From assembly GCF_009866805.1 (NCBI RefSeq), contig NZ_SIZW01000041.1:186001-250000 (forward strand): 64,000 bases of DNA. The letters are read 5' to 3'. This document shows positions 8,759 to 17,166 of this stretch, in pieces. The notes below the pieces were generated by a model, which was not told where the DNA came from, did not search any database, and worked only from the letters and a program-made list of their open reading frames with translations. Each line of letters opens with the position of its first letter. The stretch's first letter is position 1. Source of the stretch: Schauerella aestuarii. Its GTDB lineage: Bacteria > Pseudomonadota > Gammaproteobacteria > Burkholderiales > Burkholderiaceae_B. A program made the translations under genes and the position numbers.

Positions 8759-9972
8759 GGGGCAACATCGTCCAGCTGGACTGGACCGACGGCAACGCCA
8801 TTACCCTGCTCGAAAACGGCACCGATTTCTTTCCCGCATTATGCGCGGCGATCGACAATGCACGGCACAGCGTGCATCTCGAAACCTATATCTTTGTGCT
8901 CGATCGCACCGGCATCCGCGTACTCGACTCGCTGATGAAGGCCGCACGCCGCGGGATCAAGGTACGCGTGGTGCTGGATGGATTCGGCAGCGCCGACCAG
9001 GCGCAAAACGTGCAGTCGCAATTGCGTGGTGCCGGCGCGCAATGCCTGGTCTATCGGCCCGAGCCGAAGTGGTTCGTTCGCTGGGTGCCATCGCGGCAAC
9101 GGTTGCGCCGCCTGCATCGCAAGCTTGCGGTCGTCGACGGCGAGACGGCGTTTGTCGGCGGCATCAACATACTGGACGATTACGACGACCTCGATCCTAC
9201 GGATGGAGTACCGGTGCCGCGTTTCGACTACGCCGTCGAGGTGCGCGGGCCGGTTGTTCCCTACGTGCAGCATGCGCAGGAACTGCTGTGGGTACGCTTG
9301 AACTGGTCGCGCCTGCGCAAGCATCCACGCGACTGGCGCAAGCTGCGCCTGCGGCGTCCGCGGCCGCGCAGTACGCAGGATCGTGCTGCAGGCACACTGC
9401 GCGCAGCCCTGGTGTTGCGCGACAACGTGCGGTACCGCAAGACCTTCGAAAGTGCTTATCTGTATGGCATTCAAACCGCGCGCCGCGAGATCCTGATCGC
9501 CAATGCCTATTTCCTGCCGGGCAAGCAGTTCCGCGACGAGCTGATTCGCGCTGCCCGCCGCGGGGTTCGGGTCCGGGTACTCGTGCAGGGCAAGATCGAG
9601 TACCGCATGCAGTATCACGCCACGCGTGCGCTGTATGCGCCGCTGCTGGCGGCGGGCATCGATATCGTCGAATACATGCCTAGTTATCTGCACGCCAAGG
9701 TGGCCGTCATCGACGACATCGCCGTCGTGGGGTCGTCCAATATCGACCCGTTCAGCTTCCTGCTCGCGCGCGAGGCCAATGTGGTGGTGGATGACCGCGC
9801 CTTCGCTGCGCAGCTTCGCACGTCGCTCGAGGCGGCCATCGACGCGGGCGGCAGCCGCATCCTGGCGCATGATTATCACGGTCGGGGGTGGGTGCGTCGC
9901 TTTGCCGACGGCCTGTCGTATCGCTTGATGCGCATCGGCATTTCGTGGTCCGGCGTGCCGGGCGAGTATTGA
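8755..9972 (+). CDS. clsB: Cardiolipin synthase B-type phospholipase D protein
   Basis: A 405-residue PLD-superfamily enzyme that condenses phosphatidyl donors to cardiolipin at the inner membrane. Two HKD motifs are visible: HRKLAVVDG with GGIN behind it at about residue 122, and HAKVAVIDD followed by GSSNID at about residue 313. No N-terminal membrane helices are present, which fits ClsB rather than ClsA. The GTG start at 8755 overlaps the previous stop (GTGA); an upstream in-frame ATG at 8704 would overlap 55 bases of the endonuclease gene and is not needed. Confidence 0.92.
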   Translation: MRGNIVQLDWTDGNAITLLENGTDFFPALCAAIDNARHSVHLETYIFVLDRTGIRVLDSLMKAARRGIKVRVVLDGFGSADQAQNVQSQLRGAGAQCLVYRPEPKWFVRWVPSRQRLRRLHRKLAVVDGETAFVGGINILDDYDDLDPTDGVPVPRFDYAVEVRGPVVPYVQHAQELLWVRLNWSRLRKHPRDWRKLRLRRPRPRSTQDRAAGTLRAALVLRDNVRYRKTFESAYLYGIQTARREILIANAYFLPGKQFRDELIRAARRGVRVRVLVQGKIEYRMQYHATRALYAPLLAAGIDIVEYMPSYLHAKVAVIDDIAVVGSSNIDPFSFLLAREANVVVDDRAFAAQLRTSLEAAIDAGGSRILAHDYHGRGWVRRFADGLSYRLMRIGISWSGVPGEY

Positions 9973-10006
9973 GTCTCCGGCCGGTGCTTTCCGCTTGCGG
10001 TAATTA

Positions 10007-10020
10007 CCTATGTAAATAGG
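10007..10020. promoter_or_regulatory. Inverted repeat upstream of the beta-oxidation genes
   Basis: CCTATGTAAATAGG has perfect five-base arms (CCTAT and ATAGG) around a four-base centre and lies 67 bases before the start of the FadN-like gene, in a locally AT-rich patch. It could be an operator for a fatty-acid regulator. The arms are short and no named consensus was matched. Confidence 0.3.
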
Positions 10021-10087
10021 CATGTCGCAGCGTTTTTGTTGGTTCACCGATGCGTTACGCTGGTGGCTGATAAAAAGGAGACTGAGC

Positions 10088-12520
10088 ATGCTGCAAACCC
10101 CATCGTCCGGCGTGGCGCGTCCCGCTGCGCACATTAGAAAGATCGGTGTTCTGGGTGCCGGTGTGATGGGGGCGCAGATCGCCGCTCATTGTGTGAACGC
10201 GGGGGTGCCGGTGGTGCTGTTCGATTTGCCCGCCAAGGGCGATGATCGCAACGGCATCGCGCACAAGGCCATCGCGCAGCTTAAAAAGCTCAATCCCGCA
10301 CCATTGGCGCATCCCGATCTGGCCGCGCGGATTCGCGCCGCCAATTACGGCGACGATCTCGAATTGCTGGGCGATTGCGATCTGATCATCGAAGCCATCG
10401 CCGAGCGCCTGGACTACAAACGCGATCTGTATCACAAGATCGCCGCGCATGTCGCGCCTCACGCCGTCCTCGCCAGCAACACGTCCGGCCTCTCGATCGA
10501 GTCGTTGTCGCAAGCCTTGCCCGATGCGCTCAAGCACCGCTTTTGCGGCGTGCACTTCTTCAATCCGCCGCGCTACATGCCGCTAGTCGAACTCATTCCT
10601 ACGGCTGCCACCAAGCCGCACCTGCTCGATCAGCTAGAGACCTTTCTTGTCTCGGTGCTGGGCAAAAGCGTCGTGCGCGCGCGCGACACGCCCAACTTCA
10701 TCGGCAACCGCATCGGTGTGTTCGGCATCCTGTCCACGATGATCGAGGCCGAGCGTGCCGGCCTCACGTACGAGCAGGTCGACGAGCTCACCGGCAGCCG
10801 ATTGGGGCGGGCCAAATCCGGCACATTCCGCACGGCCGATGTGGTAGGGCTGGACACACTCGCACATGTGATCAAGACCATGCAGGATGGCCTGCCCGAC
10901 GATCCCTTTCGCGCGCACTTTGCCACCCCTGCGGTGCTTGGCGCGTTGCTCGAAAAGGGCGCGCTTGGACAGAAGACGGGTGCCGGCTTCTACCGCAAGG
11001 ACGGCAAGACCATCTTGCGGCTCGACCCCACAGCGGGCGAGTATGTGCCGGCCGACGCGCACGTGGATGACGAGGTGGCGGCAATCCTGGCGCAGCGCGA
11101 TCCGGTCAAGCGCATGGCGGCGCTGCATGCATCGGATCATCCGCAAGCGCGTTTCGTATGGGCCTTGCTGCGCGATACCTTCCACTACAGTGCAGTGCAT
11201 CTCGCGGATATCGCCGATACCGCCCGGGACGTCGATTTCGCCATGCGCTGGGGTTTCGGTCACGGACAGGGACCCTTCGAGCTGTGGCAGAGCGCAGGAT
11301 GGACGCAGATCGCCGAATGGATCGAAGACGACATCGCCAGCGGCGAAGCGCTTTCCGATGCGCCCTTGCCGGCGTGGGTGCGCACGGGGCCTGTGGCCGA
11401 TGCGGGCGGTGTGCACACGGCGGCGGGATCCTGGAATCCGGCCTCCGCCCGGTTTGAACCGAGATCCGATCTGCCGGTGTATGCGCGGCAGCTCTTTCCA
11501 CCACTGCTGGCCGGCGAGCGGCAGACACTTTCGGGCGATACCGTATTCGAAGACGATGCCGTGCGCGCGTGGACCTTGCCCGCGCCGAATCCGGATCGCA
11601 TTCTTATCGTCTCATTCAAAACCAAGATGCACACCATCAGTCCGGCCGTGACGGCGGGGCTGCTGCGCGCCATTGCGCTTGCTGAAGAACGCTTTGAGGG
11701 TGTCGTGATCTGGCAGCCGCGCGAGCCGTTTTCTGCAGGTGCCGATCTACAGGGCGTATTGGAGGCCGTGCTGCGCAACGGGCCAGGGGCCATCGAAGGC
11801 GAAGAGCGTCATCTGCAAGAGGCCGCGCAACGCATGCGCTACGCGCAAGTGCCCACGGTGGTCGCGCTCACCGGTTTGGCCCTGGGGGGTGGGTGCGAGC
11901 TTTCCGTGCATGCCACGCAGCGTGTGGCGCACCTTGAAACCTATATCGGCCTGGTCGAAGTGGGCGTGGGTTTGATCCCCGGTGCAGGCGGCCTGACGTT
12001 CTGCGCGCGGCGTGCGGCCGAGCTGCATGCGCAGGTTGCACCCGACCAGCCGCTGCTCAGCGTGCTCAAGCGCTTCGCTGAAGCCGTCGCCGGCGCCACG
12101 GTGTCGAAATCGGCGCTGGAAGCCCGCCAGATCGGTTATCTCCGCGAAAGCGATCCGGTGGTCATGAACGTCAACGAGCTGCTGTATGTGGCTGTGCACC
12201 AGGCGCACGGCCTGGCGGTGGCCGGGTATCGGCCGCCCGTGGCCGTGCCGTTCCAGGTGGCTGGCCGCGATGGCGCCGCCACGCTATCGAGCCAACTGCT
12301 CAACTTGCGCGATGGCGGCTTCATTTCGGACTACGACTATGAGCTTGGCCGCCATGTCGCCCGGATACTGTGCGGCGGGGATGTCGATCCCGGTACGCTG
12401 GTCGACGAGGCATATCTGCTCGCGCTCGAGCGTCGAGCCTTTCTGACGCTTCTGGGTCAGGAAAAAACGCAGGCGCGCATCGGCGGGTTGTTGAAAACGG
12501 GCAAGCCGTTGCGAAATTAA
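10088..12520 (+). CDS. Bifunctional 3-hydroxyacyl-CoA dehydrogenase / enoyl-CoA hydratase (FadN-type)
   Basis: An 810-residue fusion with the dehydrogenase first and the hydratase last, the FadN order and the reverse of E. coli FadB. The NAD fold GVLGAGVMGAQIAAH (20-34) opens the protein. 3HCDH substrate domains follow, with NFIGNRIG and GAGFYRKDG. The crotonase part begins near residue 500 and shows the oxyanion-hole regions PFSAGADLQG and LALGGGCELS. It carries out hydration and NAD-dependent oxidation in fatty-acid beta-oxidation. AAAAGGAGA precedes ATG 10088; the open frame back to 10022 lacks such a site. A thiolase gene lies 177 bases downstream, giving a two-gene degradation unit. Confidence 0.93.
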   Translation: MLQTPSSGVARPAAHIRKIGVLGAGVMGAQIAAHCVNAGVPVVLFDLPAKGDDRNGIAHKAIAQLKKLNPAPLAHPDLAARIRAANYGDDLELLGDCDLIIEAIAERLDYKRDLYHKIAAHVAPHAVLASNTSGLSIESLSQALPDALKHRFCGVHFFNPPRYMPLVELIPTAATKPHLLDQLETFLVSVLGKSVVRARDTPNFIGNRIGVFGILSTMIEAERAGLTYEQVDELTGSRLGRAKSGTFRTADVVGLDTLAHVIKTMQDGLPDDPFRAHFATPAVLGALLEKGALGQKTGAGFYRKDGKTILRLDPTAGEYVPADAHVDDEVAAILAQRDPVKRMAALHASDHPQARFVWALLRDTFHYSAVHLADIADTARDVDFAMRWGFGHGQGPFELWQSAGWTQIAEWIEDDIASGEALSDAPLPAWVRTGPVADAGGVHTAAGSWNPASARFEPRSDLPVYARQLFPPLLAGERQTLSGDTVFEDDAVRAWTLPAPNPDRILIVSFKTKMHTISPAVTAGLLRAIALAEERFEGVVIWQPREPFSAGADLQGVLEAVLRNGPGAIEGEERHLQEAAQRMRYAQVPTVVALTGLALGGGCELSVHATQRVAHLETYIGLVEVGVGLIPGAGGLTFCARRAAELHAQVAPDQPLLSVLKRFAEAVAGATVSKSALEARQIGYLRESDPVVMNVNELLYVAVHQAHGLAVAGYRPPVAVPFQVAGRDGAATLSSQLLNLRDGGFISDYDYELGRHVARILCGGDVDPGTLVDEAYLLALERRAFLTLLGQEKTQARIGGLLKTGKPLRN

Positions 12521-12615
12521 GGTGGATTCGACTCTCGCCAACGGCGTGGTGCCATCGTGCCAATCGTCGTGGGCGCGCCCGAACTGTTGCGGAAAAAAGA
12601 CGCTAAATGAACGTC

Positions 12616-12632
12616 AGCGCGCAATACGCGCT
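12616..12632. promoter_or_regulatory. Small perfect hairpin between the beta-oxidation genes
   Basis: AGCGCG at 12616-12621 pairs with CGCGCT at 12627-12632 around a CAATA loop. No T-run follows, so it is a poor intrinsic terminator. It could be an RNA processing or stability element, or chance, in the 177-base gap between the FadN-like gene and fadA. Confidence 0.3.
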
Positions 12633-12697
12633 ACTTTGAATGCAAAGAGGCCGAGCTGACACGTTGGCGCGGTACATAACGATGTGGAGACTGATGC

Positions 12698-13897
12698 ATG
12701 ACTCGAACGCTCAACGACGCTTACATCGTGGCCGCGACCCGCTCCGCCGTGGGCCGGGCGCCACGTGGAGCCTTACGCGTCAAACGTCCCGACGACCTGT
12801 TGGCTGACGTACTTCGCGCCGCCATGGCGCAAGTGCCCACGCTCGATCCCGCAGCGATCGAGGACGCCATCATCGGCTGCGCGCGTCCCGAGGGTGCGCA
12901 AGGGCTCAACGTTGCACGCATCGCGGTGTTGCTCGCGGGTCTGCCCGATAGCGTGGCCGGCGTCACCGTCAACCGCTTCTGCGCCAGCGGGCTCACTGCG
13001 ATTGCTATGGCTGCCGACCGTATTCGTACGGGCGAAGCCGACGTCATCATCGCCGGCGGCACCGAGTCGCTGAGCCAGGTGCCCATGACCGGATTTGCAC
13101 CGTCTTTCTCTCCCGATATCTTCAAGCAGGACGACAACCTCGCCATCGCGTATGGCATGGGCCTGACCGCCGAGCGTGTCGCGGAGCAATGGAACGTGTC
13201 GCGCGAGGACCAGGATGCGTTCGCCTACACGTCGCATCAACGGGCGATTGCCGCGCAGGACAGTGGGCAGTTCAACGATGAGATCACGTCCGTGATGGTG
13301 ACCCATCGCGGGGCCGACCTGGATACGCACGAACAGGTATCGCACACCACCGAGTTCACGCTCGATGAAGGCCCGCGGCGCGACACCACACCCGAGGCGC
13401 TGGCCAAGCTCCGATCCGTATTCGCAGCCCGCGGATCGGTCACGGCAGGCAACAGTTCCCAAACGTCCGACGGCGCAGGCGTGTTGATCCTGGCTTCCGG
13501 CGCAGCCGTTAAAGCCCATGGTTTGACGCCATTGGCCCGCTTTTCTTCGTACGCCGTGCGCGGTGTACCGCCGGAGATCATGGGTATTGGCCCAAAAGCG
13601 GCAGTGCCGGCCGCACTTAAATCGGCAGGCTTCACGCAGGACCAGATGGATTGGATCGAGTTGAACGAGGCGTTTGCCGCCCAGTCGCTCGCGGTGATTC
13701 GCGATCTCGGGTTAGACCCTGCTCGTGTCAATCCATTGGGTGGCGCGATCGCACTGGGGCACCCATTGGGCGCCACGGGTGCGATTCGTGCTGTCACGCT
13801 CGTGCACGGACTGCGGCGACGCAATCTGTCACGCGGGATGGTCACGATGTGCGTCGGGACCGGCATGGGCGCGGCAGGAATCTTCGAACGTATGTAA
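12698..13897 (+). CDS. fadA: Acetyl-CoA C-acyltransferase (3-ketoacyl-CoA thiolase)
   Basis: A 399-residue thiolase that splits 3-ketoacyl-CoA with CoA in the last step of beta-oxidation. The acyl-accepting cysteine is Cys95 in VNRFCASGL. The other catalytic blocks are NEAFAAQ, GGAIALGHPLGATG (histidine) and MCVGTGMGAAG (second cysteine) near the C-terminus. GGAGACTG lies just before the ATG. Length and motifs are normal. A decayed fragment of this gene is found about 700 bases downstream (14591-14953). Confidence 0.95.
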   Translation: MTRTLNDAYIVAATRSAVGRAPRGALRVKRPDDLLADVLRAAMAQVPTLDPAAIEDAIIGCARPEGAQGLNVARIAVLLAGLPDSVAGVTVNRFCASGLTAIAMAADRIRTGEADVIIAGGTESLSQVPMTGFAPSFSPDIFKQDDNLAIAYGMGLTAERVAEQWNVSREDQDAFAYTSHQRAIAAQDSGQFNDEITSVMVTHRGADLDTHEQVSHTTEFTLDEGPRRDTTPEALAKLRSVFAARGSVTAGNSSQTSDGAGVLILASGAAVKAHGLTPLARFSSYAVRGVPPEIMGIGPKAAVPAALKSAGFTQDQMDWIELNEAFAAQSLAVIRDLGLDPARVNPLGGAIALGHPLGATGAIRAVTLVHGLRRRNLSRGMVTMCVGTGMGAAGIFERM

Positions 13898-13928
13898 GTG
13901 CTTGCTAACTGGTAAGGCGTAGAAGACA

Positions 13929-14198
13929 GTGGACTTAAAACATACCCTTGATCTTCGGCATAAGTTGGACCTCAACAAGGTGCTCATTGGTGCGGCAGCG
14001 TTGGTCGGCGCCTTTATGCTGTATGGTCTCGTCAAAGAAGCGACGCCCGAAGGGCAGGAAATGAAAAAAGGGCGCGCTGCGATCGATTTATGTTGGCGCG
14101 AATTCGATCGGCGCCCGGCGAGCGACAACGCCGGCGTGGCTGCCACATGCAAGAAACTGGAAGATCGCTTTTCGGATACGTTTGGCCGCAGTCCTTGA
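13929..14198 (+). CDS. Small membrane-anchored protein of unknown function
   Basis: 89 codons from a GTG at 13929. The N-terminus alternates charged and Leu/His residues. One hydrophobic segment (VLIGAAALVGAFMLYGLV, about 18-35) is followed by a soluble tail with two cysteines (DLCWREFD and ATCKKLED) that could form a disulfide. It lies 31 bases after fadA on the same strand. I do not recognise a family. Codon use resembles the neighbours and the membrane/Cys pattern is coherent, so it is probably real. Confidence 0.55.
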   Translation: MDLKHTLDLRHKLDLNKVLIGAAALVGAFMLYGLVKEATPEGQEMKKGRAAIDLCWREFDRRPASDNAGVAATCKKLEDRFSDTFGRSP

Positions 14199-14345
14199 TT
14201 TCGAGACCAGTGAGTACGTTAATAAGACGTGGCCTAGGATCGCCAACATTCGATACTAGTAAGCGGATCGCGCGCAATCGATAAAGCGATGGTAACTGGC
14301 GCTTCGAGCGATCACGGCTCATCATTTTGTAATCTGTTTGACTGC

Positions 14346-14590
14346 AATTACTTGCGAGGTGCAGACTAGAATCACATATGCGTCCACCATAAGAGGTCGC
14401 GTGACCTCTACAAGTAAGAACGCACCTAGAGCATGCCAAGTACAGGCGCTAAAAAATCGCGGTCATTGCCCGCCTCGGGCCGATGCTCACAATTAATCGA
14501 AGAAAGATGATGTAGGCGACAGCTGTGCACAGCGCGGCTAGCAGGGTGATCGCCGTCCTTATCCGGAACCATGCCGGGTGCTTTGGCCAT
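14346..14590 (-). pseudogene. Decayed 3' fragment of an eamA-type transporter gene
   Basis: Read on the minus strand, this segment aligns base by base with the 3' part of the intact EamA gene at about 16318-16590. Shared stretches include AACGCACC, ACATGCC/GCATGCC, GGGCCGAT, GATGATGTAGGC/GATAATGTAGGC and GATCGCCGTCC/AATCGCCGTCC. Many substitutions and small indels break the frame, so it cannot encode a transporter. It directly abuts the fadA fragment. The 147 bases between the small gene and this relic (14199-14345) show nothing recognisable. Confidence 0.78.
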
Positions 14591-14953
14591 TGCGTGATCC
14601 CCAGCGTCAGGTTGCACATCTTCTGAGGGGTCTTAAGGCCTCAATTCCCCACACGTTGCAGTGTTTGCTATTTGGCTTGGCTGATGGCGTTACGGGCGTT
14701 AGCGCCGTCAATCTCTCTTCCAACGGCGGGGCGACAGCGCTTGCTATGACCGTGTCTGCGCGGGCAAAGCCGACGCGGATCATCGCCAGCGCCACTGATT
14801 CGTTGAGTTAGGCGCCAATGACGGGCTTTTTGCCGTCATTCTCGACCGATCATTGCGCAGGACGACGTGCTCGCAATCGCCTATGGCACGGGTGTGACCG
14901 CCAGGCGCGTCGCCAAGCTGTGGAAAGTGTCGCGAGAAGATCACGAAAATTGA
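14591..14953 (+). pseudogene. Decayed internal fragment of the fadA thiolase gene
   Basis: The segment aligns with fadA at about 12870-13215. It keeps the order of recognisable blocks: GGTTGCAC..GAGGG, GTCAA..C.GCGGG, GCTATG.C, GGGC.AAGCCGACG.ATCATCGCC, GACGACG..CTCGCAATCGC.TATGGCA and GTGTCGCGAGAAGA. The codon matching catalytic Cys95 reads TCC (14719-14721), and stops and frameshifts interrupt the frame, so it is dead. Both ends of fadA are missing. After it, 14954-15181 is increasingly AT-rich and holds no gene I can support. Confidence 0.8.
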
Positions 14954-15181
14954 CAACGATTGTTTGCTCAATCCCCTCTAGCGGCGCATTATAAACGCGC
15001 CGTGGTCATCTACGATCTGTTGGAGATTGGCTCGTACGTGGCTTTCACGACTGAATTTTCCTGTACGGTTCGGCTCGAAAGACCAACTTTGAGTGAACCA
15101 ACGGGAGGCTATTTTAAGCCGATCGAAAGCACTTTGTCTATTTAGACTAATACTTTTCACACCAAATTGCTCGACAAAAAA

Positions 15182-16294
15182 ATGAATAGAAATGAGAGCA
15201 TTTTAAACATTGAAAAGTCAAATTTAATTAGGTCTGTGCAGTTCCCAGCAATCGATGGGATAAGAATATACGCCGCAGCGATTGTATTCTTTCAGCATGT
15301 TTTAGGCGGAATCGTAATTGAGTACTATAAAATAGACATTTTGCGATTCAATTATAGATCGGATAATGGATGGTTGAGAGCTGTTAATTATCTATCGGAT
15401 GGAAATCATGGCGTAGACGTATTCTTCATTCTAAGTGGTTTTTTGATGTCGCGAATATTAGTCAGAAAATCTAGCAGTTTCAGCTATGTGGGATTTATCT
15501 GGAGCAGATTGAAAAGAATATATCCCGCATTCTTCGTATCTTTAGTGGTTTGTACGGCGTGCGTGACAACTATCTTTGGTTGGGATTGGGATGGCAGTCG
15601 CTTCGTGAAAAACATGTTCTTCTTGAATGCTTTTCCTGTGTTCGGCGTTTTACCATACAATCATGTTTCTTGGTCGTTAGGTTACGAATTTGCCTTCTAT
15701 TTTCTCATTCCTGTGATTATATTCTTGGCAAGATTTTTCGACGTACGGATCTGCGCAGGAATCTTATTGCTTAGCGCATATTTTTTGATACCAGACAATT
15801 ATTTCCGATTTTTGGCGCTTTTTATAGGTGCATTTATTGGATCGTTCTCTGATCGATTTCTAAGTGCTGTCGCGGAGAAAGTTCCTTTGATCTTGCCCTT
15901 TGTCATCTATATTTTGTTGGGTTTAGCAAGGGCGGTATATGACTTGAAATTTTCTTCAACCTATTGCGTATTCATTTTTACTTCTTCCATCTTATTTATT
16001 TGTATTGTGTGGAATGAGGGTTGCTGGCTAAATCGTTTTTTGAGTAAGAAAGTTTTTAGAGCTCTAGGTTCTTTATCTTATTCAATTTACTTGTACCATT
16101 CTATTGTGGCTTCGCTTGTTTTGCACAAAGTGACTCCGTGGCCTGCATCAGCGTTTGGTGTAGTGTGGGCCGTAATCATCTCAATAGCTCTAACATTACT
16201 GGTTTCATATTTTTCGTATGTTCTTTTCGAGAAGTGGTATTTTTCAGATGATCGTCGAGTAAAAAAAATTGCGCCAAATCAACGTGTGCTTTAG
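15182..16294 (+). CDS. Acyltransferase-3 family membrane protein (OafA-like), AT-rich
   Basis: A 370-residue polytopic protein with about ten hydrophobic segments. The family core is visible: IDGIRIYAAAIVFFQHV, with the conserved histidine near residue 36, then GVDVFFILSGFLMSRIL, and a C-terminal LGSLSYSIYLYHS. These proteins transfer acyl groups, usually acetyl, onto sugars of O-antigen, exopolysaccharide or peptidoglycan. Base composition is strikingly AT-rich compared with all neighbours (roughly 37% GC by eye), a strong sign of transfer. ATG 15182 is taken as start; a TTG at 15167 is possible. Its end overlaps the convergent EamA gene by four bases. It lies just after the eamA/fadA relics, not in the polysaccharide operon. 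Confidence 0.85.
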   Translation: MNRNESILNIEKSNLIRSVQFPAIDGIRIYAAAIVFFQHVLGGIVIEYYKIDILRFNYRSDNGWLRAVNYLSDGNHGVDVFFILSGFLMSRILVRKSSSFSYVGFIWSRLKRIYPAFFVSLVVCTACVTTIFGWDWDGSRFVKNMFFLNAFPVFGVLPYNHVSWSLGYEFAFYFLIPVIIFLARFFDVRICAGILLLSAYFLIPDNYFRFLALFIGAFIGSFSDRFLSAVAEKVPLILPFVIYILLGLARAVYDLKFSSTYCVFIFTSSILFICIVWNEGCWLNRFLSKKVFRALGSLSYSIYLYHSIVASLVLHKVTPWPASAFGVVWAVIISIALTLLVSYFSYVLFEKWYFSDDRRVKKIAPNQRVL

Positions 16295-17166
16295 CTAAAT
16301 CTTTTTTTCGGTTTGCCCGAAATTACTAGTGCGGTTCCAGCAAGTATCACGCTGGCGCCTGTAAGGATGGGCCGCGTAATGACTTCCCCAAGCAAAAACG
16401 CACCCCAGAACATGCCAAATACAGGCACCAGAAACGTCACGGTTACTGCCCGCGTTGGGCCGATATTGGCGATCAACCGAAAGAAGATAATGTAGGCAAT
16501 GGTCGTACACAGAACGGCCAGCAGGATAATCGCCGTCCATGCTCGGATCGATACTGGTTGCTCTGGCCACTGCATGATTGCGAGAGGCATCAGCATGATG
16601 GCCGCCATCGTCATGGTGCCTGTGGCGCTGGTCAGCGCATCCACGCCCGTGAGGAAGCGCTTGGTGAAGTTGGCGCCGATGCCGTAGCACAGGGGTGCCA
16701 CGATCGCGGCCAGCACCGCCGGACCGCTTCCGCCGCTCGTGAAATCGAGCTTGTCCCACACCAGGGCCACAATACCCAGAAAACCTACGGCCAAGCCCAA
16801 TGCGCTGGTCCACGGCAGGCGGTCCTTCAACCATAGCCACCCGATCACGCCGCCCCACATCGGTGCCACGGCATTGGCGATCGACAGAAAACCGGCGCCG
16901 AGCGAACCGGCCGCGTAGGCATACAACGCAAAGGGCAATGCTGCATTGAACGCGCCCACGCCAAATAACGGCAGCGCATTGCGCACCAGCGGCCCCAACC
17001 GGCCTTGCCATAGCGCGAAGGGCAGCAAGCACGCCGCTGCGATGCCCACCCGCAACTCAGCGAGCGCCATCGTCCCAAACTCGGGCGCAGCCATACGCAT
17101 GAACAAAAAAGAGCCGCCCCACACGGCGGCCAACAGCAACAGATCCGTTAAATCGCGACTACGCAT
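16291..17166 (-). CDS. EamA/DMT-family transporter
   Basis: A 291-residue protein with ten hydrophobic segments and the internal duplication of the drug/metabolite transporter superfamily (two EamA repeats). It opens LLLLAAVWGGSFLFMR, typical of repeat one. The C-terminus ends in a short basic tail. It starts eight bases inside the end of the MFS gene upstream on the same strand, so the two are probably co-translated. Substrate unknown. A broken partial copy lies at 14346-14590. Confidence 0.88.
   Translation of the reverse strand: MRSRDLTDLLLLAAVWGGSFLFMRMAAPEFGTMALAELRVGIAAACLLPFALWQGRLGPLVRNALPLFGVGAFNAALPFALYAYAAGSLGAGFLSIANAVAPMWGGVIGWLWLKDRLPWTSALGLAVGFLGIVALVWDKLDFTSGGSGPAVLAAIVAPLCYGIGANFTKRFLTGVDALTSATGTMTMAAIMLMPLAIMQWPEQPVSIRAWTAIILLAVLCTTIAYIIFFRLIANIGPTRAVTVTFLVPVFGMFWGAFLLGEVITRPILTGASVILAGTALVISGKPKKRFS

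Noticed and set aside
8839-10134. Long minus-strand open frame opposite clsB
   Set aside because: Shadow of the cardiolipin synthase gene; no recognisable fold or ribosome site.
14199-15181. Mobile element or tRNA integration site at the relic patch
   Set aside because: No transposase, integrase, terminal inverted repeats or tRNA gene could be found; duplication and recombination explain the relics without one.
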